In this document: positions 22,420 to 35,963 of the stretch, piece after piece
Layout of the letters: every line of letters begins with the position of its first letter
How positions within the stretch are numbered: position 1 is the first letter of the stretch
Origin: Oopsacas minuta
Lineage: Eukaryota; Porifera; Hexactinellida; Lyssacinosida; Leucopsacidae
Assembly: GCA_024704765.1 (NCBI GenBank)
Contig: JAKMXF010000326.1
Location: 248,001-312,000 of the forward strand
Reading direction: 5' to 3'
Length of the DNA stretch: 64,000 nucleotides
Notes under the pieces: generated by a model
Database searches by the model: none
Told to the model about the DNA's origin: nothing
Seen by the model: the letters and a program-made list of their open reading frames with translations, nothing else
Position numbers and translations under genes: made by a program

Positions 22420-25400
22420 TATATGTAGCAGGGGGAACATGAGAATTCAGTGAATACGCGTACATTCGATACAATTTAAGTGTAAAAGAAGACTCAAATG
22501 CCTGTGGGTCCTTAATACTCACAACAAATTGAGAGGCTCGCATGGCCTGCAAATAGTTTTGTATATTGGCTACGTTTGAAGAAAGATAGCCAAAATTGTT
22601 TATTACCCATCAATTTAAAACACGTTTTCTCCTCGCAGTCAATCTACACGTCTATTTACTCTTTTTTGCAAACTCAGTGAAACTGTTTCAAGTGGAAACA
22701 AAAGGATGTATATCCAATCTGGCATTCCAATTCATAGAGATAACTGAATCGCTTGATCATAACCATTTTGAGGGCATCAAGGTGATCACAGTAAATTATC
22801 AAGTTGTCATCAGATACTGAGAGCTAAGCTAAGTGGGGAAACTGGTAAACTCTTCTATAAATGTCCTATTTAAACTGTGTTAGATTCACAATAAAGGAGC
22901 AAATAACTGTCTTGCACTTTATAAGTATAACTACATTGCACCTAAGTTGGAAATTGATTGCGTTGAATTAGTTAAAATGTACGATAGGTGGGCAACATCA
23001 ATTTTCGTTTTTTGAACATCCTTAATTAGTTGCAGGTTCGATCCCTCCAAAAATTCAACAATGGTATCAAATAGAGAATAGAATCGAGTGAGATAAATTG
23101 CTTTCTAGAGCCACGAAAACTTAGGTCTGGAAGAAACTTCGAATTCGGTTTCATTTTCATGAAAAAGTTGACGAAATATTTGTCATTGAGAGCCGGGGAT
23201 TAATTTCTTGTTTACCATAGTAATCACTATATATAATGAGTCATGCAAGCACACAATTTCCAAAGATTCCGAACATTGTTTTGCTATTGTCTCGCAAGTT
23301 TTTGAAGAATTCAACATCCTTAAAGACTTTATTCCTTAGTTAGAAAATACTTGGTCGCATAGCAAGCACATTGGAAGCTGGCCATTGCATGTGATTTCAC
23401 AACCCATATTTGATTTACTGTCGACAATTCTTTTTACTATTAATATTATGAGATCGAGTTCATCAAATTCTTTGTAATTACTTATATATATGGTTACACA
23501 CTTTTCAGACAAAAAAGTTTTATGAAAATAACAAGATAGTGATAACGATTACAACTCTCGGGAAGTCATCGCCAATGTAACTATCTTATTGACAAATTAC
23601 CAACAACTAAAACTGCAACTATACATGATGATTCAATTACAAAGTTGCAATGTGAGTGATAGGCATTATACAGAGACAAGATTAATGTCACCTGAACCTG
23701 CTAAATCGGAATTGTCTGACCTGTGGCAGTGTAGAATAATACAAATATGCTAGGTCACGCTCCAAAAGCAAACCCACCCACAGTATTTCTTAATCATATT
23801 CACTAGATTCTGATTAAACGGCATCTGTTACTCAGTTCAATCTAGTAATCGGGTCACTTTTCCAGAAACAGAACCATACAAAGAGAGTGAATTTACTTCA
23901 GTTAATCCGGCCAATACCTATATTCAGCTTAATTGAGTCAAAATGGCCTGGTACTGATGTGACCATATGATGTGGAGTCGACTGCATCTTCGATCCATTA
24001 CCTTTCCAAACCAGTGGTGGACAAATGGGGGTAAATGGGGCTTTCCCCAGATGAAATCCTCTCCCCGTCCATCAAAGGTCTCCAACACTTAATATTCTAC
24101 AAAGAATTTTGCCCTAGGCTTTCCAGATCATGAGACCACCACAGGGGCTTATCCAGTAATATATGGCCTAACACTTTTCTAGAGGGGCTCTTCTTGGATT
24201 GTAATCTTTTGGGCGGTACCTCATTGATCCTCATATACAAAGTTGAGTCTTATGGTCGGTACTTACTCTGCTCCTTCATGTTTGCTCAACTGGCTCTTTT
24301 AGGTGCTCATCAAGCAGCTAGAGAAACTACTAAAACGCTGGGCATATAGCCGAATTCAATATGTATTCATTCACATCACCGAATCATAATCATGAACTGT
24401 AGAACCACTATTAACATATTAAACAAAAAATCAATAAAGTTTACATCAGGTACATCAAAGAATTTCTTGATTATGGCATATGGTAACAGAACAAATCCAT
24501 TTAATCCCAAACTTATTGAATTACCTATGTATAAAAAGCCAAATTACCTGAGTAATTGATCCCAGTTTGGGAAACACTAAAATAATTTCATTGATAATTC
24601 ATTCCCAACTATCAAACAAATAAGTATAAATATATATCTCTACAAGAATCAAAGTGCCTAAAATATCCCGAATTAACAATCTGGGCATTAGACGATCCCC
24701 AATTAAAGTATCTAGACCTCATCCCAATAATAAATTCGAAAAGAATCTAGAATCTAATCACGAGCAAATTTACGATCCCTATTGGGTGATGCATTTTACG
24801 CAATACAGCTGAATATTTTGAATAGTATAGCTTGAAGTTTCGAAATATGTCAATGACATGATTACCTATATATCTATCAACAACATGGGCGGACATCATT
24901 GCCAAAAGTACTAGGATGTATATTTAACTGGTCCTAACTAGGTGTTTGAGCCACTCTTCAACACTCAAAAATTTTTAGTATACTATAGTGAAAAATTTGA
25001 TTATCCATCCGATCCCGATCAAATCCTACTTTCTCAAATGGATAGACGACCGTCTTCAGATCCTCAAAAGGATGCAGATCTTATCGTAGATCTATAATCA
25101 AGTTATCATAATGAAATTAAAATTCCAGAAGAGCTACTCAAGTGAGCATATAAGTCTACCAATCATCTTAGTGTTGCACTTGGACTCCAACTAAATAGAT
25201 CCGCACACTAGAATCAGGGATAATTATTATTTAGACTCGCAACATAAACCATAAATCTGTTGGGAATATATTACTCTTGAGACTAATTAAGGCAGGACTG
25301 CACAACCTGAGGTATTTGAGGATTTTTTCAGGAGTACGTCAGCAGGTTGAACAATTTGTTATGTAATGAATAAACATGTATAAATCAGAACAAAAGTTAC

Positions 25401-25550
25401 CACCATTTGCAACAAAATGTTATATCATGTACGTACTATTTGGTGCATATTGTGAATATTGCATGGCTATATTAATTCAGCAAACAATAAAGCTTGGTAC
25501 AATTTCACAAAACTTAAAGGGATTTGTATATTATATTCGAGTTTTTGTAG
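22420..25550. other. AK7 intron 2, unassigned
   Basis: No gene was recognised. A G/C-run patch at about 24005-24070 (GGTGGACAAATGGGGGTAAA) may be a worn transposon end. Confidence 0.3.
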
Positions 25551-25554
25551 AACT

Positions 25555-26195
25555 TTGATCAAATTTTCTTATGTCGAACTTTGATCGAATGATGAAAAGG
25601 AAAATTTTGATCAAAGTTCCACTAAAATGTCTTGAGGCGAACATTGATAGAAAAATTGTCGAATCTTGATGGAAAAACGAGAACTTTGATCGAAGAATTG
25701 TCGTGCTCCACGACACCGCAATATTCATATTTCATATCCAGATTTCCTTGAGCCAACAATAAAACAATGTCCAGCCGACAGACTTGTGGTGCAGCTCAGG
25801 ATTATCTATTTTGTTCTTTTCAGGGGGGCCCTTGACCCCCACGTAATGCCACAATGCACTGGACACGACTGATTTCAATCTAGGACGTCCTAACACTTTA
25901 TATTGTGTTAATTAGAAACAGGTACTATTGGGAGGGGATTAGAGATTTAGTTCGCAACCCTATGGCTCTGGGAGTTTGTATTAGTGTTCGTTATTAGCTA
26001 CTAAGGGATGGGAGTGTAGAATTAATGCTAATTTTATGATTGGATGGAGTTTTGTTGGATTGATTATTAGAAAAGTTTGTAAAATGGTTTCGATCAACAT
26101 TCGACTGAAGACATTTTGAGTAGAACTTTGATCAAAATTAGCCTTTTTCATCACCCGATCAAATTTCGACAAAAAATCGATGAAAATTTACAGAT
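25555..26195. mobile_element. Inverted-repeat element, about 640 bp
   Basis: The left arm (about 25555-25660) and right arm (about 26085-26195) are inverted copies sharing TCGAACTTTGATCGAATGATG-like, TTTTGATCAAAGTT and AAAATGTCTT blocks. TTTGATC words recur many times in the arms. The roughly 425-bp centre is non-coding. Confidence 0.6.
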
Positions 26196-26287
26196 TCATT
26201 TAGAAGTGTTAATACAGTTTATCAGGCCCATTGTTCAGAATTTGGGAAAAAGTTGTATTGTTGTTGATTGCCAGCATTTTTAGTATA

Positions 26288-28154
26288 CAGTAGAAGTTCG
26301 CAAACCGTGGCACCTTGTTTCCATTGTATCCGTGCCCTTACTCTTCATTGTATTATTTCCCTTAGGATGCACTAAGCTGTATAAATTGTAGCAAATCAAT
26401 TCTGGACAACAACGCTTTGAACTTAGAACAACCAAATTTTATTAATTGCTTAGTTTTCCTTTTTACTATAAAAACTTCATGTCTACTATTAAATCTTCAC
26501 ACAAGTCTGCCCACACCATCGAACAACGATAAAATGCTCTTAGGATGTTGGATGATGGCAAGAGTGAGCGTATAGCGGCTGAATTCTTCAATGTGGGTAA
26601 GGGAACAATTAACCGTATCAAATCCAATTGCGTGGCGATTCAGTTGTATATGGACGAAGATATCGAGACTGCAGTTATTGAATTCCTGAAGTTAGCGCGA
26701 GATCGAGGAATGGCAGTAACTGGCCCTATGCTTCGTACCCTAGCTGAGAAAGAAGCTAATGCAAATAGAGTGGAGGGATTTAAGGCTTCAGAGTGACGGC
26801 TTTTGAGAGTGAAGGCGCACCATGGAATATGCGGAAGAGCACTTAGCGGGGATGCAGCAGGTGTTGAAAATGTGGTTCTCAAGAATGGGAAGAGGACTTA
26901 CTCAAGATCATTGGGTCTTATAAGCCGGAAGATATCTATAACCTAGATAAACTGGGTTATATTTCAGGGCAACAACCACCAAGTCCCTTGTTCTTCCTAA
27001 AGATACTGCTCATGGTATTAAACAGGACAAATCTCGCCTCACTCTCATTGTCTGTACATCCATGCTTAGTGAAAAAGAGAAAATACTCCTGATGTGGAAG
27101 AGCGAGAAACCAAGGGCTTTGAAAGGTGCAGACATGTCCAAATTACCTGTTGTGCACAAGGCTTAGAGGAAGGCATGGATGACTGCCCCTTATATTTTGC
27201 TCTTGGATGAAGGATTTCGACAACAGAATGTACAAATCAGGTAGGAAAATCCAAATGTTCATGGACAATGCAAATGGCCACAAAGCCTCTGATCAGCTTA
27301 GTTTAAAGGCAGTGCAGTTCTTATATTTCCCTTACAGCACCACGAGTTGCATCCAACCATTAGATGCCAGTAATATCCAGTCTCTCAAATTGCTATATCG
27401 TAAACAGGTGGATGAGCATCTATTGAAACATATAGTGAATATTGACAACATTAATAAACCCAACGATGACCCTTACAAAATGATCACAATAGCCCTTACT
27501 ATAGTTTGGGGATCTCGAGTCTGGAATTAAGTGAATGTCCGAACGATCTCCAAAAGCTTTTCAAAGTGCGGATTTGGATTTGCAACTGTTGTCCCCGAGC
27601 TACCCATGATCATAAATCCAGAGGAGATTCAAATCAGATAAAAGAAAATGACGAATGTGGGATTTTTCTCCCTGTAATCAGTCCTGATGAGCTCTTTGAG
27701 TAAGCGTTAATTAATGTGACCCAAAGGTTAAAATTCCATGACTTAGATTGTGGAATTGAATGCGATTCTTAGGGTGATTTATCTGAAGCTTTTCCTATCC
27801 CGACTTCAAAATCCGAACTAGAAGCCATTCAAGTGCTTCAGATGTACGACTTGGGTTGTGGTGATGAGGAAGTTCTTGGGGGAAATTTCAAGCTTGAAAA
27901 CTACTTGTTGGTAGTAGCTGCAAGACACAGCCAAGAACAAAAACAGTCCCAAATTAGTGACTATTTCGTCAGTGATCATAAGTAGGCCCAATATTGGTTG
28001 GAATGATCTATTAAACAATGTAATCATGTCTATTTAAGTGAAAAGAAGTCTAGACTGTAGCATAATCCAAATTCATTTTGAGAATATTGTGAAGCTCGCA
28101 AACCGGGGAACTTTTCAGAAACGTCAAGGTGCCCTGGTTTGCGAGCTTCTACTG
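26288..28154 (+). mobile_element. Full-length pogo/Tigger-type element, 1867 bp
   Basis: Terminal inverted repeats of about 30 bp: CAGTAGAAGTTCGCAAACCG on the left and CAGTAGAAGCTCGCAAACCA read from the right. TA lies directly outside both ends (26286-26287 and 28155-28156), the target duplication of this superfamily. A second inward copy, GAAGCTCGCAAACCGGGG, sits at 28090-28110. Both ends and duplications are preserved although the gene inside is broken. Confidence 0.85.
26478..27985 (+). pseudogene. pogo/Tigger transposase pseudogene
   Basis: MSTIKSSHKSAHTIEQR, a stop, then NALRMLDDGKSERIAAEFFN and VGKGTINRIKSN give the CENP-B/pogo-type helix-turn-helix. The catalytic part is kept at 27207-27530: MFMDNANGH carries the second Asp and SCIQPLDASN the third, with 32 residues between them. 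The first Asp region (about 26990-27180) is shifted out of frame. The C-terminus (27830-27985) ends QSQISDYFVSDHK, in which QSQISDYF fits the PCNA-binding box (QxxI-x-x-YF) known from pogo transposase. Several stops and shifts make it inactive. Confidence 0.8.
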
Positions 28155-28159
28155 TAACA

Positions 28160-31100
28160 GGTTGGGTCTATGAGCAACCACCGGAAAGCCTCTGTCAGAA
28201 GATCACCAAAGGACTAAGGCCGTGGAAAGCAGATTTCAATTGGTCGGATTAACCTACTTAAATATATAGAACCACCGAAATTCTTCCAGTTGATTGGAGA
28301 AATTCTATTAGCAGTCCAAATGTTGACCAAGTTTATATCCGAGGGACAGAAAAATGTAATCGCGAAGTTCGAATTATTCGGTGTAAATATTAGTATATCA
28401 AAAATACACATGTTCTAGCTCTAAAGTAGTACAATGACATGTATAATTACTAGGTTCTGCATATTCAAATTATACATGGCAATAAATATACGGGGTACGG
28501 GTATCTGAAATGGTGATCTCGGTCAAAGAATACGGACCCGACGAATTTTACAAGTTAGTTACAATAGGATATGTAAAATTCGACTGTTTAGAAAAAGATA
28601 TTTCCATCACAAGATCTTTTTGCAAGTGTGATCCAATAGGAATGTAGATGTCAAATACAATGGATAGATTCAATATTCCAGAGTTCATTTGATGTCAGGA
28701 GTGTGTCAAAAGTTATATGATGCCATACTAGCAACAATGTCTGAGAAAGAGATACTCACGCAAGAAATCTCTATTAAGAAATTAAAACATTCAACGTATA
28801 CCATGGAAACACCACTTTAAATATCGAGATCTTCCACCTCCATACAATCAATTGCGTGTTGTTTATGGATCACCACTGTAGACTGTAGAAAGTTTATCGA
28901 ACATCTTTGAATATAGAAGAGGAGATCTGTATGTTTTCTGGGTCTCGTTGAAACCTAGGCGACTATCCAAATACATCAGATGCATGGATACCGCCCTGCT
29001 ATTAAACCGATCGACATACACCCAGCTTTGAGATCAACGATAATTGTGACATCATAGTTTGTCAGATAATTGCTTATACAATTGTCCTGAAAAATTCGCT
29101 GAAAGTGATAACAATTTTCAGGAGGTTTGCTAACCCAAAAATATATAAGCTATCTACAGAATTCTCTTTACTAAAGCTGAGTACAAGTTTGAGAAAATCA
29201 CGGCCATAATCAAGGCAGAGGATATACCTAAATCTTGTAGATTATCGCAATATGTTTTACCATGAAATCTCTCAAGTAATGTATTGATTTCATTACATCC
29301 TTTATATAAGTTTGATACCTTACTTTACTGTGATCAAGACTAATGGAAAAGCACTCCATTATATTCTGGATGGTTGGAAAGTACAAGTTTATACAGTCGA
29401 AACTCATAAGATAGGGAGATCGGAAAGGAGGATAGTATGATATTACCTTCTCCCACTTATACCTTCAACTGAAAATGGATATTGATAAAGGATATTTCAG
29501 TTGTGTTGATTCAATGATATCTATAATCTATGATATTCCTGAGAAACCTAAAGATTTCAAATTCATTATAGCCATAAATAAGTTAATCATACAAATCAAG
29601 GAAATACTGTGCATATTTACATATGTTTGGTAAATATCAATTGATAATTGCCATTATTTACAAAGAGTGATATTTTAGAAGCGAATTCAGCAGGATTCAA
29701 ATCCACAAGAAAACACCTTTGACTCAAAAAGTATGAGTTGAATTTTGAAAAGCATCATAAAGGGTAAAGAGGAAAGTTGGTACATTTTATATCATCACAT
29801 ATAATGGTGAATTTTTTAATGTTAAGTAAGCAATTTTGCATAATATTCTGGTCGAGGATTTGTATTAATATATCCTAATATCTTTGTGATAACAACTTAT
29901 CCTTTTGATTATATTTACATCTCACTTTGTACATTGTGGACAATTCGAAATTAAAATGATCATTTTCAAAAAGTTAAGAACGCCGGAAATTTACATAGGT
30001 AATACATAGACGACTAATCTGCACTATAAATAATGAAGTAGTTTTGATCAAATTCCAAAAATAATATTAAAGATTCATTCACACAAAATTTTGTATGATC
30101 AAATTACTCACAAAATATTCGAAGTAAAAATCGTAGAAAAATATCCATGAAATGAATTATATCTATATGAGGGCAATTATTTTTTCAACGATAATTGCAG
30201 GGAATTCTCTAAGATATGTTTTAATGCCTGTTATCAGATAAGAAATTGTAAAAATAACAGTTTTCAACACTTTCCATCACCTTATATAGTTTCTGGGATC
30301 ATACATATAAATCCTTCACTATTATCAAATAAATTATCCAAAGCTTTGAAAATCTGATAACTTTGATGTAGTTTACATTTCTTACAGGTAGCAATTTGCG
30401 ATTCAGTATGTGGTGGACGAAAGATTGGTAAAACGTATTATATTATACTTAACTCAATAAATTCTTCATCAGAGAGTATGACACAGTCTTAATTTCTGGT
30501 GATTTGCAAATTTTACCCAACGTAGACAACTTCTGACGATAAATTTATGGATTTTTAACTACAGTTTGATCTCTAATAAATTGAGGAAATTCATATGTTG
30601 TTGAGTACAAATAGCCACAATGTTCTGTCTCTTAGACCATTTCATTACTTTTTTTCTTCAGAAATATCTCTTATTCACGTACGACCTTCAAACATTTATT
30701 AGCTCTGGGATGAAAGAAACATCGGAAGCGGAAATTCCACTTGTTATACCGGGATATAATACTCTAATGAAATCTCCAGTTATGAAAATGGTTTCTAATT
30801 CAAAATATCTAATTTAGCTATACGCATCCAGTTCTCTGAAATGGAGTTACTATAATACGAATAATTATTTCAAACTGAAAAACTGTGGGAACCTAATATA
30901 ATACCACCTCATAATGACAGAATAGGTAAGTAGTATGGTATAATATATTTTATAAGGTTAGGATTATTGCAAGGATTCGAATCAAATACTTTGTTGTGAT
31001 TATTATTGAAGCATTTTCACATAGTTTACCTATTTATACAAAATGTTGCCAAAAGGAGATCTGTATCTTTGGGTTTCACCATCCTTAATATGGATGGGAT

Positions 31101-31290
31101 CATTATCACCATGCTCATCGTCTAAACTTTCATTTGTAGCATCTAAATCATATTAACTGTCACAATTATAATACTCTAATGTTCGAATATGGGTAATACA
31201 TGTCATTAAGATATTTACTCATAAACACATAATACAATTAAGTAAAGACAGATCTAATTTGAGAAATATTAATAATATGCACCATATATC
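28160..31290. other. AK7 intron 2, unassigned
   Basis: Only short broken frames, for example YRDLPPPYNQLRVVYGS on plus at about 28820-28870, which could be a decayed transposon protein. No element ends were found. Confidence 0.3.
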
Positions 31291-31297
31291 TAAATGA

Positions 31298-31866
31298 TTA
31301 CAAACACAACTTTCTCATTTCATTATTTAAATTATATTTCTTATCAATGCGAAAGCCAATCCCATCCATTATATGGGGAGAACATAAATGGAGAATTACT
31401 TTTAATACTAGTTTCTGATTGGTAGAATTTGTATCCACTCTATTCAAACATTTATCAAGGTATGCATCGATATCATCTTTAAGAAATGCATTAGACACAC
31501 TATGAATTAACGCCCACCTGAAAACTATCTCAATTTGTCCTATGTAAATACCATAATTTAATATTCTCTTTGCATCAAGATACCATTTGTGCAGAAAATA
31601 ACTAATCCAGAGCTAGTATTACCAGAACTGATTATCTCTTCCAGAGGTACGGGACTGGTAGAAAGAGTTTAATGTTGTACTATGAGGACATAGTAAAATA
31701 CTTTGTGCTGGGAAGGTTCAATCATTAGAATGATTGAGCTAGTAGCATCTAGGTGAAGAATTATGCTTTTATCTTCAAAACATTTTAATATTTTAGATTT
31801 GATCTTCAGTATATACATGAATATTAAAGCGGTTATGTCCTTACGGCTGAATGTGCCCTCTAACAT
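31298..31866 (-). pseudogene. MULE-like transposase relic, second copy
   Basis: The frame from 31866 reads SIILHLDATSSIILM, then VFYYVLIVQH, a stop, and STSPVPLEEIISSG, parallel to DVVICLDVPGSL / FYYALTIQH / STSPIPVAEIISS at 12912-13451. LDAT is closer to the family consensus here. Downstream, LIHSVSNAFLKDDIDAYLDK (31430-31510) follows. Stops and frameshifts separate the parts. Confidence 0.5.
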
Positions 31867-31869
31867 TAC

Positions 31870-34749
31870 TACTCACTATAACATTCCAGAAATACTGTTG
31901 TAAACTAATCAATTCAATTGAATTATCATTAGAGTACCGCTGTAACTCGACAACAAATCAAATTTTGCATTCGATAATACGGAGGGGGCTTTTAAATCTA
32001 ATTAGATTGTCGAAACCAAGCGCTGAATTTCTTTACTATAGACTCGAATTGGCTCAAGAAATATTTACTCACAGATGTGTCTAATAATTATGTTGCTACT
32101 TTTAAACTAGTAGAATTACACAAATTTATCACGTAAGCAATGATATTATCATAATGTTGATCAGATAGAGTACCAGAAACCATGTAGTTCACGATTGTAC
32201 CACATTAATGTGACATTCAACAAGATCCTTGTGAATAATGAATGTAAAAGAAAAACAATTGTGAACTTTAGGCATTGCATTCGCTAAAATAAAACTCTTA
32301 GGTTTCTACATTTAGACATATTTATTTTGTGGGATTTAAAACAAAGTACACAATTAAATATTCCTTCCAATTTGGAATAAATTAAGTAAGTCCAATATTT
32401 TGAAAGTACAACACGATCACCCACGATTTTAGTCATATTTCCCAATTCTATAAAGTTAACAAAAAAAGCTACCAGTATTGTTCCATAGAGGTGGAATCAT
32501 CAATGATTACCTCAATCAGAATACCCCCATCATATAGGGCCTGGTAGATGTATTGATGGCAACAATAGTTTCTGAGTTACCCATATCAGGTGATAGTTTA
32601 GATAGCATATCTGGATGTGAATCAACTAACAAAGGAAAATTTTTCAAAAGTTAACCATAGCCATTTTTTCTGATACAGTTGAATGAAATGAAAAAATAAG
32701 ATCCAGGTTTCATGCACGATAAAGCAAAGTTGAGAAATTCCCAGAGTTGTGCAACTGTAAAATGAGATAAGCATTTCCAAACAATCAAATTTAGTCAGGA
32801 AATGTTGACAACTAATATCCATGCATCTAATAGGCAACTATGTCTCTTAACAAGCCATAAGTTGATATGCGCTCATTTAGAATCTAATTAAATATTCTGC
32901 ACTCGTCATAGAACCACTCAATAATGAGCATGAATTCGCTACTAATGGTGGACATTCTGATGCTAAAAATTTCAGTGCGTCTATCTATTGAAGATCATAA
33001 CAAGTAATAAATGTCCAAAAGAGAGTATAGGTGGCTTCAGTCTGAGGAGGAGAATAAGCAGGGTGTTCCTCAAACTATATAGTCTAGGTTGTTCGTAACC
33101 AAACGCTAATAAGCCTAAGAACTTGCGATTTGACATTTCCAGCTGGAAGCTACAAACACTAAGTATCTAATTGACCACTAATATCGCTATGATATAACTA
33201 TTAACGTATATACTACCCGAGTCTAACTTGGTGCTACGTGCTCTACAGCCAAACGAAATCAGTTCCGGATTCGCTATCCAACTTATGAATGCTACCTTCC
33301 TTACTTAGTTGTATATAATCCTAAAACTGATTGCGCTTTAGGTTGCATTGAAGTAGAGAGGAGTACGTGTGTTCGGCTTATTCTTATAGAATATGATAAT
33401 TGACAACTTTCCGCATAGTGAATCCGCCCTTCGCCTGTCTCTGTTATCCAAGGCTACATAAGTTTATCAAAATCATAGTAGCTGAGTTGGGTGATTGCAG
33501 TTACAAATAGTTCCAGAGATGTCATGATGAAATAGAATATAATACAATTGAACAATTGGGTGACAACGTTAAAAGGTTGGGAAACACTGAGTTAAGGTAA
33601 TGGATCTGATGTGATTAGTATAAAAAAGATATTTGAACTTCCCATTTCTAGTATTAGCGTTCATTATTTCATTATATAAATGTTTCAAAATAATTCCCAT
33701 TTTTGGTTTTCCCCTTATTCTGTAAAGTTAGTCGAAACTGATTGAATTCTTTTACCAGAATAATTTAAATACTTTATTGCCATAAAAATGAATTCATTGC
33801 CCAATAATTGAATACTTAGATTATATGCCAAAATAATGAATATACTTTCCATAATAACATTGTATTCAATGCATAGTGATTTTGCTGTATAAATGTTGCT
33901 TCAATACCTTGGCAACATACATTGCTCTAAACTTTGTATTATAAACTGTTGCGACGAATAACAATCCAATGATTATATAGAAACATATTTCAAGAATAAT
34001 TGAATGCTTCTAAGTACTTAGTTATGATTCCAAATCGATTATGCTTGTTTCAAGCATCTACGCAGTTCCATATTCTATAATCTAAGAATACATCAATAAT
34101 ACTGATGTATCAGCGTGGTGGAAAGATAATATCAATAGTATTACAGTCGTTAGAAACGAAATAAATCAATTGCAGTGTTGAAATTTGCTTGTTGGATGAT
34201 TATTACAGTCTTAATTCTTAATTAAATACAATGATCTAGATCTAAACTGACATAAATGGTCCAAACATTGAGAAGGAAGACATTTTATCTCAAGAATTTA
34301 GTCATGATTAGCAAATTTACAGCAACAATACTAAAGTAACCAATAGATAGTTACAAAGCATATAACACATCCAGCACAAATTGGACGTCTATGTAATTCC
34401 TATGTAGTGTTCGAGGGTTCATAACTTTTTCAAATTTAATATAGTAATTTCAAATTGGATTTATACAATGTACCAAGTGAGATGTAAATATATTTAAACG
34501 GATAAGTGGTTAACACAATTATTTAGGAGATATAAATAAAAACCTCGCCCAAAATATTATGCAAATTTGCTTACTCATCGTGAAAAATTTCATGATTATA
34601 AGTGATGATATGAAATGTACCAACTTTCTTCTTTACACTTGTATAGTTCTTTTCAAAATAGAATCCATCCTTTTTAGTAAAGTGTGTTTTAGTGGGGATT
34701 TGAATCATACTGAATCGGCTGCTAAGATAAAACTCGCTATTACATTAGA
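31870..34749. other. AK7 intron 2, unassigned
   Basis: Broken minus-strand frames at 31870-32090 may be the upstream part of the MULE-like relic. Beyond that nothing was recognised. Confidence 0.3.
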
Positions 34750-34800
34750 CAGTCGCTAATCCGAACCTCGTTAATCAGAATCCTCACTAATCCTCACAGG
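34750..34800 (+). mobile_element. Possible Tigger-type left end
   Basis: CAGTCGCTAATCCGAACCTC followed by GTTAATCAGAATCC has the style of Tigger/pogo termini. No matching right end was found, so it is a fragment at best. Confidence 0.3.
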
Positions 34801-35321
34801 TCCGAAAGGTTATGCAACTTCTGGAACATGTTCGAAAATGTTCAAAAATAACAGATTTTGGGGAATTATAAAGGGGAGAAAAGATTTCAGTGGGACTCGG
34901 ATAATACGCACCCTGTCGGGAATACATTAGTGAGTACTAACTGAGTGTACGTGTTGTCCGAGTGTACCTCTTAGCCAGAATACGTCTTTTTCCGCGGTAT
35001 AATGGTTTGAAAAATTTCCGCCAACTTATAGCATCGTTACAATGGATTTGAAATAAACAATAAAATCATACGTGAATAATGTCTTTGGGGCAATAGGGTT
35101 TGTTCACAATAAAGGAATCATCAAAAGCAGACGAAATTGGTTCAATATAATTTCATACCTGACGGTATTCGATCATACACTAGACAGCAAATGTTTTAAA
35201 TCTTTGCTGTTGATTAATATTCTTTTAGGGACTATCGACTATGATGTTGCCGAAAAGATTATTAGCTTGCGTCTTGAATTTAGGGAATGGCATTATTGAT
35301 TTCAAAATTTTGCGATGTGTA

Positions 35322-35682
35322 CAGTGAATGCCGGTTATAAGAACATCGTCGGGAACTGGACGCAATGTTCTTATAACCGATATGTAGTACATAGTAGATT
35401 CAGTTTATGAAACACCTCATTTAAACACGTTGGGATATAGAAACCATATTAAAGAAAGGTATTTTTGTATCTTTTATATAATAAATTCCGATTCTACGAA
35501 CATACTTGTAATGAGAACCAATTTTAATATTACACTAAGGGTGATCTAGTAACCGACATATAATGTTCTTATAACCGATGAATATTCCATGGAATAAAAT
35601 ACAAAAGATTCCGTAATTCAAGTTGTGGTTCTTATTACTGGCATGTTCTTATAACCGGTGTTCTTATATCCGGCATTTATTG
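35322..35682. mobile_element. MITE with iterated GTTCTTATAACCG motif, 361 bp
   Basis: Ends CAGTGAATGCCGGTTATAAG and (from the right) CAATAAATGCCGGATATAAG are inverted and flanked by TA on both sides (35320-35321, 35683-35684). The word GTTCTTATAACCG or its complement occurs five times or so inside (35338, 35369, 35561, 35643, 35660 regions). Confidence 0.75.
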
Positions 35683-35862
35683 TATTTCCAAAAATGCATA
35701 CCATGATACCAGAATATTGATGTTTTAATTGGTATAAATGTTCAATGCAAATTCTTTCGTCAACTATACGCAATATGCACATTGTAGCATTTTACCTATA
35801 GATAGGTCATGTAGTAATCGAGTTATTTGAAATTCAAATCTGTCGGTCAGGTGGCCCAACAC

Positions 35863-35963
35863 CAAGATTTCCGTGGGAACGGAATATCAATCCCATACCT
35901 ACCGCATCAAAATAAGAATTCCCAAAGTTTTGCAAGGGAATTTCGATTCCCAAGGCAAACCTG
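35863..35963. mobile_element. Short degenerate relative of the 4833 MITE
   Basis: TTTCCGTGGGAACGG on the left and GATTCCCAAGGCAAACCTG on the right resemble the ends of the hAT-type MITE at 4833-5129, but are much worn. Boundaries are approximate. Confidence 0.35.

Noticed and set aside
22975-23055. tRNA-like B box GCAGGTTCGATCCCTCC
   Set aside because: The T arm has a mismatch, and no A box, anticodon arm or acceptor stem could be placed upstream.
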